Source: Amycolatopsis sp. DSM 110486 (GTDB taxonomy: Bacteria; Actinomycetota; Actinomycetes; Mycobacteriales; Pseudonocardiaceae). Taken from it: DNA of 64,000 bases. Positions 1 to 8,600 of the stretch are shown in pieces. The notes below the pieces were generated by a model. That model saw nothing but the letters and a program-made list of their open reading frames with translations. It was not told the origin of the DNA and searched no databases. Both the position numbers and the translations under genes were made by a program. The DNA lies in NCBI RefSeq assembly GCF_019468465.1, contig NZ_CP080519.1, positions 9,665,001-9,729,000 of the forward strand, given 5' to 3'. Each line of letters opens with the position of its first letter. Positions within the stretch are counted from its first letter, which is position 1.

Positions 1-204
1 CGCGACCGCCGGCCGGTCCGCGGCGAGCGCCCAGCCCGTGGCCATCCCGACCACCGAGCCCTCGTGCAGCGCCAGCACGAACTCGAAGTCGCCCGGCAGG
101 TCGGTGAGCAGCGTGATCTCGGTCGAGCCCGGATTGGCGAACAACGTCGTCGCGCCGTAGCGGCGCAGGACGTCGAACGCGGCGTCTCGGACGGTGGCGG
201 GCAA
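1..204 (-). CDS. Benzoylformate decarboxylase-like ThDP enzyme (N-terminal 68 residues, cut by window edge)
   Basis: Reading leftward from a TTG at 204-202 there is an open frame to the window edge. It contains TTLFANPGSTEITLL near residues 19-33 and VLALHEGSVVGMATGWAL near 43-60. This matches the N-terminal pyrimidine-binding domain of thiamine-diphosphate enzymes, and the NPGS-x-E and LxxHE-x-x-VVG-x-A pattern is closest to benzoylformate decarboxylase. Glu48 is the expected cofactor-activating glutamate. The start is chosen because AGGGAGG sits 5 bases upstream. The gene lies 84 bases downstream of the IclR regulator in the same direction, so IclR may control it. Substrate specificity cannot be judged because the rest of the enzyme is outside the window. 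Confidence 0.8.
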   Translation of the reverse strand, partial: MPATVRDAAFDVLRRYGATTLFANPGSTEITLLTDLPGDFEFVLALHEGSVVGMATGWALAADRPAVA

Positions 205-288
205 GGAACCTCCCTGGCGTGTGTGGCTCAGGAGTGTCCGGTACGTCCGTCTGCCGCGCCCAGCCCCACTCTCACTGGACGGAAAACT

Positions 289-1089
289 TCAGGCCGTCTG
301 GATCGCGCGCGAGACGTTGAGCGCGGCCATCCGGACGACCGGGATCAGCGGCGAGAGGTTCGGCGTGCTGCTGGGCACGACCACGGAGATGGCGGCGATG
401 ACCTCGTCGGCGAGCCCGCGCACCGGCGCGGCGACCGACGACGCGCCGTCGGTCATCTCGTCGCGCGAGATACTGAAACCGGACCGGCGGATCTCGGCGA
501 GCACACCACGCAGCTGCGCGGGATCGGTGATGGTGCCGCTGGCTCGGCGGTCCAGGCCGGCCGACACCACCTCGTCGACGCACTCGGCGGGCGCGTGCGC
601 GAGCAGCACCTTGCCGGGCCCGGTCGCGTGCAGCGGCAACCGTTTCCCGACGCGCGACGTGACCGCCACGTCCGGGTGCGCCTCGAGTTTTTCGAGGTAG
701 AGCGCGCGGCCCTCGTCGAGCACCACGAGGTGCACGACCTCGTGGGTCACCTGCAGCAGATCCTGCAGGAACGGCAGCGCGACGTCGCGCAGCTCCCGCC
801 CGCTCGGCGCCTGTGAGCCGAGCTGCCACAGCCGCAGGCCGACGCGGTAGCGGCCGCGGCCGGTGCGTTCGAGCGCGCCCCAGCCGACGAGCTCCGCGAG
901 CAGCCGGTACACCGTGGCGGGCGCGAACCCGGTGGCTCGCGTGATCTCGCCGTGCGTCTGCTCGGGGCGGCCGTCGAGGAACGAATCCAGGATCGCGAAC
1001 GCACGGCTGAGCACCGTGCGCCCGGGTTCGGCAGCGTTACCGGCGATCGCGCGCCTCCCTGACCTCGGGGATACCGAGTCGCCCATCAT
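289..1089 (-). CDS. IclR-family transcriptional regulator
   Basis: A 266-residue protein with an N-terminal winged helix-turn-helix (THGEITRATGFAPATVYRLL and following wing) and a C-terminal IclR effector domain containing GKRLPLHATGPGKVLLAH. The length fits the family. Two adjacent ATG codons at 1089 and 1086 are possible starts; the longer open frame upstream has no coding character. IclR proteins bind small aromatic or organic acids and regulate neighbouring catabolic genes. The downstream partner in the same direction is the ThDP decarboxylase fragment, so regulation of an aromatic-ketoacid step is a reasonable guess, not shown. Confidence 0.92.
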   Translation of the reverse strand: MMGDSVSPRSGRRAIAGNAAEPGRTVLSRAFAILDSFLDGRPEQTHGEITRATGFAPATVYRLLAELVGWGALERTGRGRYRVGLRLWQLGSQAPSGRELRDVALPFLQDLLQVTHEVVHLVVLDEGRALYLEKLEAHPDVAVTSRVGKRLPLHATGPGKVLLAHAPAECVDEVVSAGLDRRASGTITDPAQLRGVLAEIRRSGFSISRDEMTDGASSVAAPVRGLADEVIAAISVVVPSSTPNLSPLIPVVRMAALNVSRAIQTA

Positions 1090-1136
1090 CCGCCCGTGGC
1101 GCGGCTGAGGCAAGCGGAGGCGACCCGGTCCCCGCG

Positions 1137-2090
1137 TCAGGAGGCCAGGTTCCACGCCTTTCCGACCTGCGCCGCCGCGCAGACACCCACCGCGAGGAGG
1201 TACGCGCCGGCGTGCCCGCACTGGTCGGGACCCGTGCCGGGAGCGACCGGCTGGCCGTGGCCCATGCCCGTGATCGAGTAGGTCTCGACTGCGGCGCGGC
1301 CCGAGCCGTCGCGGTAGACCGCGTGCGGGAAACCGCCGACAGTGTCCGTTGTGGACGGTGTGGCGGCCACGCCAGCGACGTTCGTCCACTGTTCGGTGAG
1401 CTCACGCAGGTTCACCGGCGCGACGGTGAAGTCCGCAGTGCCCTGCCACAGGCTCACCGTGGGCCGTGTGCCGGAAAACGGCGCCGCCGCACGGACTTTC
1501 GCACCCCACTGCGCGGGCGTGAGGTCCTTGCCCGGGTACATGCACGAGTACGCGTCGAGCGCCGAAGACGCGCAGCCGTACGGCAGACCGGCCACCACCG
1601 CGCCGCCGGCGAACAACTCCGGATACGCGGCGAGCAGCACCGACGTCATCGCCCCGCCCGCCGACAGACCGGTGACGTACACCCGCGACGCGTCGGCCCC
1701 CGTGTCCGCGACCGCGCGCCGCACCATCTGCGCGATCGACTCGGCCTCCCCCGACCCGCGGGTGCTGTCGGAGGCCTGAAACCAGTTGAAACAGCTCGTG
1801 ATGTTGTTCGCGGACTGCTGCTGGGGCAGCACCAAGGAGAAGTGCCAGCGGTCGGCCAGCTCGACCCAGCCGGTGCCCTGGCCGTAGCCCGTCGCGTTCT
1901 GCGTGCAGCCGTGCAACGCCACCACCACGGGCCGCCCGGCGGGCAGCCCGTCGGGCACGTACTCGTACATCTTCAGCGCGCCGGGGTTCGCCCCGAACCC
2001 CGTGACCTCCTTGATCGTCGCCGCCGACGCGAACCCGGGCAGGAGCACCAGCAGAGCCGACACCAGCAGCCCGGTGAGGACCTTCCGCAC
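1137..2090 (-). CDS. Secreted PHB-depolymerase-family esterase
   Basis: A 317-residue alpha/beta hydrolase of the esterase_phb/LpqC type. The GTG start at 2090 is chosen because AAGGAGG lies 8 bases upstream and is followed directly by a signal peptide (VRKVLTGLL...LLPGFASA, cleavage near residue 23). The longer frame upstream has no ribosome site. Visible motifs are ALHGCTQNATGY (oxyanion region), the nucleophile GLSAGG, an acid in GTADFTV and a His in GMGHGQP. Family members hydrolyse short-chain polyhydroxyalkanoates, feruloyl or acetyl-xylan esters; the exact substrate is open. It is divergent from a second secreted hydrolase, which suggests shared use of an extracellular ester polymer. 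Confidence 0.9.
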   Translation of the reverse strand: MRKVLTGLLVSALLVLLPGFASAATIKEVTGFGANPGALKMYEYVPDGLPAGRPVVVALHGCTQNATGYGQGTGWVELADRWHFSLVLPQQQSANNITSCFNWFQASDSTRGSGEAESIAQMVRRAVADTGADASRVYVTGLSAGGAMTSVLLAAYPELFAGGAVVAGLPYGCASSALDAYSCMYPGKDLTPAQWGAKVRAAAPFSGTRPTVSLWQGTADFTVAPVNLRELTEQWTNVAGVAATPSTTDTVGGFPHAVYRDGSGRAAVETYSITGMGHGQPVAPGTGPDQCGHAGAYLLAVGVCAAAQVGKAWNLAS

Positions 2091-2244
2091 ACCGACCACC
2101 TCCTTGTGACCTCGGTGAGCACCGTCACGCTCAGCGTAGGAACGCCGACTCCGCGTTCCCACGGTGCCGACCACCACAACTCGCGCCCGGTTTGTGTGGT
2201 CCCGCCGGATACCGCCCGCAGTGGTCCGGACCTACGGTTCCGGC

Positions 2245-3594
2245 ATGCGTACGCGGCGGCTCCCCCTCGTCCTCGCCGGCCTGCTCGCCGGCACCGTCCT
2301 CGCGGCCCCGGCGGCGACCGCGGCCCGGTGCGCGCCGGTCCCCGTTCCCGGTGCGGCACACCAGGAACAGGCGTGCCTCGCCGACCTGACCACCACCGGC
2401 ACGCTCGCCACCGGCCACACCGTCCAGGCGGACTGGGCGGGCCTGACCTCGGCGGCGCTCCCCGCGCCGAGCGGCGTGCCCGGCGTTCAGGTCGACGGCT
2501 ACTTCCCCGACACGTCGACGACCAACACCAATCACGGCTGGAACCACGACGCGCAGTTCGTGCTGCGCCTGCCGGACCACTGGAACGGCGGGCTCGTGGT
2601 CTCCGGCTCCCCCGGCACGCGCCGCCAGTACGCCAACGACCGCGCGATCGGCGATCAGGTGCTCGCCGCCGGCTACGCGTTCGCCGCCACGGACAAGGGG
2701 AACACCGGCGTGGACTTCTACGCCGACGGACGGCGTCCCGGCGACGCGCTCGCCGAGTGGAACGACCGCGTCACCCAGCTGACCGTCGCCGCGAAGCTCG
2801 CCGCGGGCCGGCACTACGGCCGCGCGCCGGCGCGGACCATCGCGGCCGGGCTGTCCAACGGCGGTTACCTCGTGCGCTGGCAGCTGGAAAACCGGCCGTG
2901 GCTCTACGACGGAGGTGTCGACTGGGAGGGCACGCTCTGGACGGCCGACGGACCGAACCTGCTGACGTTCCTGCCCCCGGCATTGCGCGAGTACCCGGCC
3001 TACGCCGCCGGCGACCCCCAGGCGCACCAAGCGATCCTCGACGCGGGCTTCGCGCCGGGCTCGGAGTTCCTCTGGCCCTACCACGACCAGGTCTATTGGG
3101 ACCTCACGCAACGCACCTACCGCGCCGAGGTCGATCCCGGCTTCGACGGCACCCTCGCGGCGGGGATCCCGTTCTGCACCAGCGGAACCCCGGCATGCGA
3201 CGCCGACTACGACTATGCAGCGCGACCGGCCGCGGTGCACCGCGCGGTGGAGCGCGTGGCGCTGACCGGGCGCATCGGCCGTCCGCTGGTGACCCTGCAC
3301 GGCACGCTCGACAGCCTCCTGCCGATCAGCCGCGACTCCGACGTCTACGACCGGATGGTCGAGCGCGCCGGGCGGGGCGCGCTGCACCGCTACTACCGCA
3401 TCCAGGACGGCAACCACGTCGACGGGCTGGTCGACACGTTCCCGGACCGGCTCCGCCCGATCGCCCCGTGTTTCCACACGGCGTTCACCGCGCTCGCGGG
3501 CTGGCTGCGCGGGGTGCAGCCGCCGGTCTCGGCGACGGTGGCCCGCCCCGCGGGTGCGACTCCCGCGGAGCTGGCCACCGCCTGCTCACTGTGA
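2245..3594 (+). CDS. Secreted 3-hydroxybutyrate-oligomer-hydrolase-like protein
   Basis: A 449-residue protein with a signal peptide (MRTRRLPLVLAGLLAG...APAATA). The nucleophile elbow GLSNGG places Ser204, with an acid in GTLDSLLP and a His in DGNHVDGL near the C-terminus. The layout matches the tannase/3HB-oligomer hydrolase family, whose members cleave D-3-hydroxybutyrate oligomers or aromatic esters. Start ATG 2245 gives the complete signal peptide; the 5-prime ribosome site is weak. The gene diverges from the PHB-depolymerase-family esterase across about 150 bases, so a shared control region is likely. Assignment to 3HB oligomers rather than another ester is uncertain. Confidence 0.8.
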   Translation: MRTRRLPLVLAGLLAGTVLAAPAATAARCAPVPVPGAAHQEQACLADLTTTGTLATGHTVQADWAGLTSAALPAPSGVPGVQVDGYFPDTSTTNTNHGWNHDAQFVLRLPDHWNGGLVVSGSPGTRRQYANDRAIGDQVLAAGYAFAATDKGNTGVDFYADGRRPGDALAEWNDRVTQLTVAAKLAAGRHYGRAPARTIAAGLSNGGYLVRWQLENRPWLYDGGVDWEGTLWTADGPNLLTFLPPALREYPAYAAGDPQAHQAILDAGFAPGSEFLWPYHDQVYWDLTQRTYRAEVDPGFDGTLAAGIPFCTSGTPACDADYDYAARPAAVHRAVERVALTGRIGRPLVTLHGTLDSLLPISRDSDVYDRMVERAGRGALHRYYRIQDGNHVDGLVDTFPDRLRPIAPCFHTAFTALAGWLRGVQPPVSATVARPAGATPAELATACSL

Positions 3595-3610
3595 CCGAGC
3601 GTCAGAAGTC

Positions 3611-4966
3611 TCAGGACTCCTTGCGGCGCAAGCCGTACCCGGCCGTCATCAGGAGCAGCAGCACGGTGCCGAGGATCAGCGGCTGCTGCAGGATCAGCTG
3701 CACCACCTGCGGCAGCACCTTCATCGTCGCGGGCGGCACGAACAGCCCGCCGATCGCGGTGATGAACGGGAAGCCCGCGAGCATGAGGTTGTCGCGGGAC
3801 CAGTGCACCCCCGAGAGCGTGTCGATGGCGCTCGCGAACAGCACTCCGAACAGGACGGTGCCGGCCGCGGCGAGCACGGGCAGGGGCACGGCCTGCAGCA
3901 GGTGGTCGAACGGGCCGAGACCGCCCAGCACGAGCAGGATGACACCGGTCGCCAGCGTCACGTAGCGGGAGCCGACCTTCGTCACGCGCAGCAGGCCGAT
4001 GTTGTCCGGGTAGGCCAGCGTGGACATGCCGCCGAAGACCGCGCCGACGGTGCTGCCCACGACCTCGCCGAACACGCCCTGCGAGACGCGGTAGCCGGAC
4101 AGCTCCTGACGGCCCCAGCCGGCGACGATGTCGTAGGTCGCGATGCTTTCGGCGATCGCCGGGAACAGCGTGATGAAGAAGATCAGCACGAGTTCGCCGT
4201 CGACCGAGAAGCCGAACGGGAAGATCCGCGGCACCGTGAAGCCCACGTTGTGCACCACGCCCGCGAAATGCGTCGGTTCGAAGATCGCATACACGACCGT
4301 CCCGACGATCACCGCGACCAGTACGGCACCGCGGCGCAGGATGGTTCCCTTGGGCAGCAACGTGAGCAGGATGACGACCAGCGCCGTGACCAAGCCCGAC
4401 ACGAGGTTCATGCCGGGGAACCCGGGTGAACCGGGGGTGCCCAGCACGTTGGGCAACGCGGTGCTGGTGAGCTGGGTCGCGAGGATCAGCACCAGCACAC
4501 CGCAGATGATCGGGTCGCGCACGAACTTCGACAGGTACGTGACCAGCCCGTACTTCTTGATCGGGATCGCGAGCACACACCAGATCAGGCCGGCCACGAC
4601 CATCGAGCCGAACGCGGCGCCCAGCCCGCCCTTGCCGTGGCCCACGGCCAGCAGCGCGGCCAGCGAACCGGCGTACGGGCCCTGCACGATCGGCAACCGC
4701 AGCAGGAACACCGACTGCAGGATCACCACGAGCCCGGACGTCATGAACGTGACGCCGTAGAGGTAGGCGGTGTCGGTGGCCGACAGCTTGAACGCGGTGC
4801 CGATCAGGGCGGGGAAGATCAGCAGCCCGGCCATGCCGAGGATGTTCTGGACCCCGAGCCCGATCGAGCTCGAGACCTTGACCTTGTCGTCGATCCCGAT
4901 GTCGAAGATCGGCACGGGTTCGGTTTCGGGAGTGGCAGGAGCCGTGGCGGCGGCGGTGACGGCCAT
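3611..4966 (-). CDS. NCS2-family nucleobase (uracil/xanthine-type) permease
   Basis: A 451-residue polytopic protein with about 12-14 hydrophobic segments. It has the NCS2 layout: QNILGMAGLLIFPALIG in the first segment, IVQGPYAGSLAALLAV, and the central acidic helix FPAIAESIATYDIVAGWG, where the family carries substrate-contacting glutamate. NCS2 members import uracil, xanthine, urate or vitamin C with protons. It is the last gene of the leftward Mo-hydroxylase operon, 91 bases after coxG. It probably imports the pathway substrate or a related N-heterocycle; the specificity is an inference from context. Confidence 0.9.
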   Translation of the reverse strand: MAVTAAATAPATPETEPVPIFDIGIDDKVKVSSSIGLGVQNILGMAGLLIFPALIGTAFKLSATDTAYLYGVTFMTSGLVVILQSVFLLRLPIVQGPYAGSLAALLAVGHGKGGLGAAFGSMVVAGLIWCVLAIPIKKYGLVTYLSKFVRDPIICGVLVLILATQLTSTALPNVLGTPGSPGFPGMNLVSGLVTALVVILLTLLPKGTILRRGAVLVAVIVGTVVYAIFEPTHFAGVVHNVGFTVPRIFPFGFSVDGELVLIFFITLFPAIAESIATYDIVAGWGRQELSGYRVSQGVFGEVVGSTVGAVFGGMSTLAYPDNIGLLRVTKVGSRYVTLATGVILLVLGGLGPFDHLLQAVPLPVLAAAGTVLFGVLFASAIDTLSGVHWSRDNLMLAGFPFITAIGGLFVPPATMKVLPQVVQLILQQPLILGTVLLLLMTAGYGLRRKES

Positions 4967-5057
4967 GGGGGAAGCTCCAAGCGATGACGGACGGCTGCGG
5001 CGGCCATCGAGCGGGGGGACGGGGAGCGGAGCGTGGATCGGTCGGGCGGTGGACGGG

Positions 5058-5723
5058 TCAGGCTTCGGCAGACTTGCGCAGGCGCGCGGCCCACCTTTCG
5101 AGGTAACCGGCGAGCACGATGCGGATCAGCACCGACGCCTTCATCGGCGGTGCTTCGTCGAACTGCGGAGCGGGACGGGGCGGGGTTGCAGTAGCGGTCG
5201 CGGCGGGCGTGGGAGCGGCCGAACCGTTGACCGCGGCGGCCGGGGCGGGAGCGGGAGCCACGGCCGGGGCTTCTTCCCCGGCTTCGATCCGCTGCCGCAC
5301 CCGCGAAGCCAGCTCGCCGACCATCCGCCCGGACACGTCGGACATGATGCCCCGGCCGAACTGCGCGAGCTTGCCGGAGATGGTCAGGTCGGTCTCGAGG
5401 GAGACGTGCGCTCCCCCTTCGGCCGGCGTCACGCGCATGGTCGCCTTGGCTTTCGCCGTGCCGGCTCCGCGGGTGTCCTTGCCGTCGGCCACCAGCACGG
5501 CCACGCGGGCGGCGCCGTCCTTCTCCACGATCTTCGCGACGCCCTGGTAGGCCGCCGTGACCGGGCCGACCTTGATCTTCACCTTGCCGCGGTAGGAGTC
5601 GTCGCCCAGGTCCTCCACGAGCTCCGCGCCCGGGAAGCAGGCGGCGACGTTGTGCGCGTCCTGCAGGAAGGTGAAGACCTCGTCCGGGTCGGCGGAGACG
5701 TCGAAGGAGTTTTCGATGAGCAT
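5058..5723 (-). CDS. coxG: CoxG-type SRPBCC membrane-recruitment protein
   Basis: A 221-residue protein. Residues 1-145 form a CoxG/SRPBCC domain beginning LIENSFDVSADPDEVFTFL and including CFPGAELVE. Residues 150-195 are an Ala/Pro-rich linker. The C-terminus (KASVLIRIVLAGYLERWAARLRKS) is a short hydrophobic or amphipathic helix. CoxG proteins are thought to tether molybdenum hydroxylases to the membrane or assist quinone coupling. The start lies 10 bases after the coxL stop, so the two are co-transcribed. The symbol names the family only; the enzyme here is probably not a CO dehydrogenase. Confidence 0.9.
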   Translation of the reverse strand: MLIENSFDVSADPDEVFTFLQDAHNVAACFPGAELVEDLGDDSYRGKVKIKVGPVTAAYQGVAKIVEKDGAARVAVLVADGKDTRGAGTAKAKATMRVTPAEGGAHVSLETDLTISGKLAQFGRGIMSDVSGRMVGELASRVRQRIEAGEEAPAVAPAPAPAAAVNGSAAPTPAATATATPPRPAPQFDEAPPMKASVLIRIVLAGYLERWAARLRKSAEA

Positions 5724-5733
5724 CCGGTGCCTT

Positions 5734-8085
5734 TCAGTCCTGGCCCGCGGCCGCGGCCACGATGGCGTCGACGATGCGCGCCGGGGTGATGGGTGCGCGC
5801 GTGACGCGGGCCCGCAGCGGGCGCAGCGCGTCCTCCACGGCGTTGGCGATCGTGGCCGGCGCCGGGATCGTGCCGCCCTCCCCCGCGCCCTTCACCCCGA
5901 GCGGGTTGAGCGGGCTGGGGGTCTGGATGTGGAACAGCTCGACCGGCGGCACCTCGGTGGCCGACACGAGCGCGTAGTCGAGGTAGCTTGTCGCCTGCGG
6001 CTGGCCTTCGACGTCGTAGACCGGTTCCTCGTACATCGCGTTGCCGATGCCGTGGGCGAAGCCGCCGAGCACCTGGCCGTCGACGAGCAGCGGGTTGATC
6101 ACGTTGCCGCAGTCGTGGCCGATCACGTACTTGAGGATCTCGATCTCGCCGGTCTCCGGGTCGACCTCCACGAGCGCGGCGTGCGCACCGCTGGCGTACG
6201 CGGCCCGCTCCGGCGAGAAGTAGCTCGACGTCTCGATGCCGGCTTTGATGCCGCGCGGCATCGTGATGCCGTGCTTGCCGATGTTCGCCGTCTGCGCGAG
6301 CTGTTGCAGGGAAACGGATTTCTCCAGGTCCCCGCCGAGGCAGGCCTTGTCGCCGACGAAGTCCACTTCGGACGCGTCGCAGCCGAGCAGCACCGACGCG
6401 GTGTCGAGCAGCCGCTCGCGCATCTGCTTCGCCGCGTCCATCACGGCCGGCCCGCAGGTCGCCGTGATGCGCGAGGCGAACGTGCCCTGCCCGAACGGGA
6501 TCCGGGCCGTGTCGCCGGTCTTGACCTCGATGTAGTCCATGTCGAGCCCGATGCCGTCGGCGGCGATCTGCGCGTAGACGGTCTCGTAACCCTGGCCCTG
6601 CCCGGCCGCCGCGAGCGTGACGAGGATGCGGCCCTTGTTGGTCAGCCGGATCTTCGCGCCCTCGTACGGGCCGAGACCACAGCCCTCGATGTACACCGAC
6701 AGGCCGATACCGAGGTAGCGGCCCTCCTGGCGGAGCTTGGCCTGCAGCGCTCGCGCCTCGTCGTAGCCGATGCGCTCGAGAGTGCCTTCCAGCAGCGTTG
6801 GGAAGTCGCCGCTGTCGTAGGTGAGCGGACTGCCGTCGCGGAACATGATGCCGACCTTGTACGGGAACTCGTCGGCCTGGATCAGGTTGCGGCGCCGCAC
6901 TTCCGCCGGGTCGAGCCCGAGGTGCTCGGCGATCCGGTCGATCATCCGCTCCATCACGAACACCGCCTGCGGGCGGCCCGCGCCGCGCACCGACGACGTC
7001 GGCACCATGTTCGTGTAGCACGCGCGCAGCTCGATCGCGATGTTCGGCACGTGGTACGGGCCGGGCACCGTCGAGGTGGTGATCGACGGGACCTGCAGGC
7101 CCGCGCAGTACGCGCCCTGGTCGTGCTCGATCACGTCCTTGACCGCCAGCAGCAAGCCGTCGTTGTCGAAACCGACGTCGACGCGGTGGGTCTGCGAGCG
7201 CTCCATCATCGAGGTGACCATGTTCTCCTGGCGGTCCTCGACCCACTTCACCGCGCGGCCCAGCTTCATCGCGACCCACGGGATCACGACCTCTTCGCCG
7301 TAGAACTGGGCCTTCGGGCCGAACCCGCCACCGACGTCGGCCGGCGCGATCACGCGGATGTCGTCCTCGGCCATCTCGTAGATGACCGAAAGCTGCTGGC
7401 GCGCGTAGTGCGGGGCCTGCGTGGTGTCCCAGATGGTGACCTGCCCGGTCGCCGCCTCGAACCGCGCCGCGACGCCGCGGGTCTCCATCGAGTGGCCGCC
7501 GCCGCGCATCACGAAGAACTCGTCGGACAGCACGTTCGGCGCCTCGGCGAGCGCCTTGGCCGCGTCACCCGCGCTCTGGCTGAGCAGCACGGCGACGTTG
7601 GTCTCGTCGCCGGAGTGGGCCAGCGGGCCGTTCTCCTGCAACGCGGCGGCGGTGGACGCGACCGCGGGCAGCACCTCGAAGTCGACCTCGATGAGCTCCA
7701 TCGCGTCTTCGGCGATGTAGCGCGACTCGGCGATCACCACGGCGAGCGGCTCGCCGACGTAGTGCAGTTCGGCCGGCGGCATCGGCAGGCGCGGGTAGTC
7801 GCGCAGCTGAGGGTGCTGCACCTTCGGCGCCAGCGGCTTCTGGATCTCCATCAGGTCGGCGCCGGAGAACACGGCGATCACGCCGGGCAGCGCGAGCGCC
7901 TCGGTGGCGTCGAAGGAGAGGATCTTCGCGTGGGCGTGAGGCGAGCGCAGGAACGCGGCCGCGAGCGCGTCGGGCAGGTCGAGGTCGTCGAGGTAACCGC
8001 CGTGGCCGGCCAGCAGGCGCTCGTCCTCGCGGCGCTCCAGGCGCCGGCCGATCATCGTGCCTTCGGGGACCAGGGTGTCGCTCAT
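5734..8085 (-). CDS. coxL: Molybdenum hydroxylase large subunit (CoxL form-II type)
   Basis: A 783-residue molybdopterin-binding large subunit of the xanthine-oxidase/aerobic-CODH family. Visible motifs are VGGGFGPK at residues 251-258 (MPT contact), the active-site loop SSVRGAGR ending at residue 371, and VKGAGEGG with the catalytic base Glu736. True form-I CO dehydrogenases carry AYXCSFR with a Cu-binding Cys; this loop lacks Cys and resembles the form-II AYRGAGR. It is therefore predicted to hydroxylate an aromatic or heteroaromatic carbon, with electrons passing to the S and M subunits. ATG 8085 overlaps the coxS stop (ATGA), and AAAGGA sits upstream. The substrate is unknown. Confidence 0.93.
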   Translation of the reverse strand: MSDTLVPEGTMIGRRLERREDERLLAGHGGYLDDLDLPDALAAAFLRSPHAHAKILSFDATEALALPGVIAVFSGADLMEIQKPLAPKVQHPQLRDYPRLPMPPAELHYVGEPLAVVIAESRYIAEDAMELIEVDFEVLPAVASTAAALQENGPLAHSGDETNVAVLLSQSAGDAAKALAEAPNVLSDEFFVMRGGGHSMETRGVAARFEAATGQVTIWDTTQAPHYARQQLSVIYEMAEDDIRVIAPADVGGGFGPKAQFYGEEVVIPWVAMKLGRAVKWVEDRQENMVTSMMERSQTHRVDVGFDNDGLLLAVKDVIEHDQGAYCAGLQVPSITTSTVPGPYHVPNIAIELRACYTNMVPTSSVRGAGRPQAVFVMERMIDRIAEHLGLDPAEVRRRNLIQADEFPYKVGIMFRDGSPLTYDSGDFPTLLEGTLERIGYDEARALQAKLRQEGRYLGIGLSVYIEGCGLGPYEGAKIRLTNKGRILVTLAAAGQGQGYETVYAQIAADGIGLDMDYIEVKTGDTARIPFGQGTFASRITATCGPAVMDAAKQMRERLLDTASVLLGCDASEVDFVGDKACLGGDLEKSVSLQQLAQTANIGKHGITMPRGIKAGIETSSYFSPERAAYASGAHAALVEVDPETGEIEILKYVIGHDCGNVINPLLVDGQVLGGFAHGIGNAMYEEPVYDVEGQPQATSYLDYALVSATEVPPVELFHIQTPSPLNPLGVKGAGEGGTIPAPATIANAVEDALRPLRARVTRAPITPARIVDAIVAAAAGQD

Positions 8086-8600
8086 GCCTGGGCGTCCTTT
8101 CCGGCAGAGGCTTCCAGTACGGACTTCACGAGGCCGGTGTAGCCGGTGCAGCGGCAGATGTTGCCGGACAGCACCTCGCGGGCCTGCTCCTCGGTCGTCA
8201 CGCTCTCCTCGCGCAAGGCCGCCGTCACGCTCATCAGGAAACCGGGCGTGCAGAAACCGCACTGCAGCGCGTGGTTGCGCTTGAACGCGCACTGCAGCGG
8301 CGACAGCTCGCCGTCTTCGGCCAGGCCCTCGACGGTTTCGAGCTGGGCACCGTCGGCCTGCACGGCGAGCATGAGGCACGAGCGCGTGGCGGCGCCGTCG
8401 ACGATCACCGTGCACGCGCCGCACACGCCGTGCTCGCACCCGAGGTGCGTGCCGGTGAGGCGCAGCTTCTCGCGCAGGAAGTCGGCGAGCGTCATCCGCG
8501 GGTCGACGACGGCCTCGTACTCGCGGCCGTTGACCGTGCACCCCACGGTGTGCGTCTCGTCCTGGGTGCGGGTGGGGAACTCCGTCGCGTGGTCACGCAC
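8082..8600 (-). CDS. coxS: Molybdenum hydroxylase [2Fe-2S] small subunit (CoxS type)
   Basis: A 172-residue two-cluster ferredoxin subunit. The plant-type cluster is CEHGVCGAC (Cys55, 60, 63) with Cys75; the second cluster has CGFC (Cys114, 117) and CRC (Cys149, 151). The GTG start at 8600 is chosen for the GGAGG six bases upstream, which leaves a roughly 15-residue N-terminal extension before the ferredoxin fold. It overlaps coxM by 8 bases and coxL by 4, so the three subunits are translationally coupled. It carries electrons from the Mo site to the FAD subunit. Confidence 0.95.
   Translation of the reverse strand: MRDHATEFPTRTQDETHTVGCTVNGREYEAVVDPRMTLADFLREKLRLTGTHLGCEHGVCGACTVIVDGAATRSCLMLAVQADGAQLETVEGLAEDGELSPLQCAFKRNHALQCGFCTPGFLMSVTAALREESVTTEEQAREVLSGNICRCTGYTGLVKSVLEASAGKDAQA

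Noticed and set aside
3393..4580. Leftward open frame overlapping the 3HB-hydrolase end and permease
   Set aside because: It overlaps two well-supported genes and gives a compositionally biased product; it is a frame shadow.
5650..8142. Long rightward open frame opposite coxL
   Set aside because: It is the GC-skewed antisense shadow of a clear molybdenum hydroxylase; its translation is Arg/Asp/His/Val-rich with no domain. The same applies to long frames opposite GH2 (25234-27981) and prmA (46627-48609).
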